Shown one piece after another: positions 5,666 to 6,188 of a stretch of 6,188 bases of DNA (position 1 is the stretch's first letter; every line of letters begins with the position of its first letter). The stretch spans positions 1 through 6,188 of the forward strand of contig JAMCZP010000041.1 in NCBI GenBank assembly GCA_023485185.1, written 5' to 3'. A program made the translations under genes and the position numbers. A model generated the notes under the pieces. It did no database searches. It saw only the letters and a list, made by a program, of their open reading frames with translations, and had not been told where the DNA came from. This stretch comes from Gammaproteobacteria bacterium. GTDB lineage: Bacteria > Pseudomonadota > Gammaproteobacteria > Pseudomonadales > Halomonadaceae.

Positions 5666-6188
5666 ATGAGCGAGACGCTTGAGCGCTGGGGGTCGAAGCG
5701 GGCCTTTATCTTGGCGGTAACGGGTGCTGCGGTAGGGTTGGGCAACATCTGGCGCTTTCCCTATGTGGCCGGGGAGAATGGCGGTGCGGCGTTTTTGCTG
5801 ATTTACGTAGCGTTTGTAGTGCTGCTAGGCATTCCCGTCATGATGGCGGAGATATTAATTGGCCGAGCGGGGCGGCGGGGTCCGATGCAAGCCTTGGGCG
5901 CGTTGGCCGCCGAGGCGGGCGCATCGCCTCACTGGCGCTGGCTGGGATTGTTTGGGGCATTCACCGTGTTTTGCATTTTGTCGTTTTACTCGGTGGTGTC
6001 TGGATGGTCGATTGAGTTCTTGGTTGCCTCTATTAACGGCAACTTTAATGGGGCTAGTGCCGCTGAGATTGGCTCGGGATTTGAGGCCTTTTTAGCTAAC
6101 CCAGGGTTGCTGATTTTTAATCACTCGCTGTTTCTCTTTATGACCATGACAGTGGTGGCGGCAGGCGTTGCTAAGGGATTGGAGCGGT
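5666..6188 (+). CDS. Sodium:neurotransmitter symporter family (NSS, LeuT-fold) transporter, partial, 3' end beyond window
   Basis: This inner-membrane Na+-coupled symporter probably imports an amino acid or related amine. The frame is open from ATG 5666 to the right edge, giving 174 codons, roughly the first third of a typical bacterial NSS protein. TM1 carries the family signature GLGNIWRFPY at 24-33, whose backbone and Asn27 contribute to sodium and substrate sites. TM2 runs into Glu62 of the E-x3-GR motif (62-67). TM3 contains Tyr108 in SFYSVVSGW. Counting from this start, Asn27, Glu62 and Tyr108 have the same numbers as in LeuT, which supports the start. LeuT Asn21 is Ala here. A fourth hydrophobic run begins near 150. 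Leucine is written mostly as TTG. It is transcribed away from prlC, and its substrate cannot be told from this fragment. Confidence 0.95.
   Translation, partial: MSETLERWGSKRAFILAVTGAAVGLGNIWRFPYVAGENGGAAFLLIYVAFVVLLGIPVMMAEILIGRAGRRGPMQALGALAAEAGASPHWRWLGLFGAFTVFCILSFYSVVSGWSIEFLVASINGNFNGASAAEIGSGFEAFLANPGLLIFNHSLFLFMTMTVVAAGVAKGLER

Noticed and set aside
5460..5666. Plus-strand GTG-started frame of 68 codons whose stop overlaps the NSS ATG (TAATG)
   Set aside because: It has no ribosome-binding site, no recognisable family and unusual composition for a protein, and it spans the divergent promoter region. The stop/start overlap is explained by the ATG-TAA just before the NSS start.
1..6188. 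Novel defence, mobile or biosynthetic system
   Set aside because: All genes belong to recognised transporter or peptidase families apart from the YheV-type protein. There are no transposase, integrase, terminal repeats, CRISPR repeats or RNA genes.

Overview
The window looks like chromosomal DNA of a gammaproteobacterium, most likely a moderate halophile of the Halomonas/Vreelandella type. The reasons are an oligopeptidase A (PrlC) with a YheV-family zinc-ribbon protein directly downstream, an acidic periplasmic binding protein, Na+-coupled transporters, and base composition around one-half G+C by eye. The genus is an inference; no rRNA or other marker is present.

Layout: positions 1-2765 (minus strand) hold a two-gene TRAP transporter operon of the TAXI type. 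The periplasmic binding protein gene (2765-1776) is read first, followed by a fused DctQ/DctM-like membrane permease (1636-1, running off the left edge). A strong hairpin without a U-tract separates them. Positions 2766-3072 are non-coding and hold the most interesting non-gene signals: a sigma-54-like promoter (2855-2869), an IHF-like site (2890-2902), two near-identical 19-bp elements spaced exactly 32 bp apart (2945-2963 and 2977-2995), and a long imperfect inverted repeat (3002-3051) just beyond yheV. Together these read like an enhancer-dependent promoter for the transporter.

Positions 3073-5448 (minus strand) hold prlC followed by yheV, 75 bp apart, probably one transcript. A 12-bp hairpin sits just upstream of the yheV ribosome-binding site. 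Positions 5449-5665 form a divergent intergenic region with a possible heat-shock-type -35 element facing prlC and some repeat structure. From 5666 to the right edge (plus strand) lies the 5' part of a sodium:neurotransmitter symporter (NSS, LeuT-fold) gene.

Functionally this is housekeeping plus nutrient uptake: the TRAP operon imports an unidentified small carboxylate or amino-acid-like solute with Na+, PrlC degrades cytoplasmic peptides, and the NSS protein probably imports an amino acid or related amine with Na+. I saw no mobile element, CRISPR array, RNA gene or defence system. The genes belong to known families; what may be new is the regulatory DNA between them.
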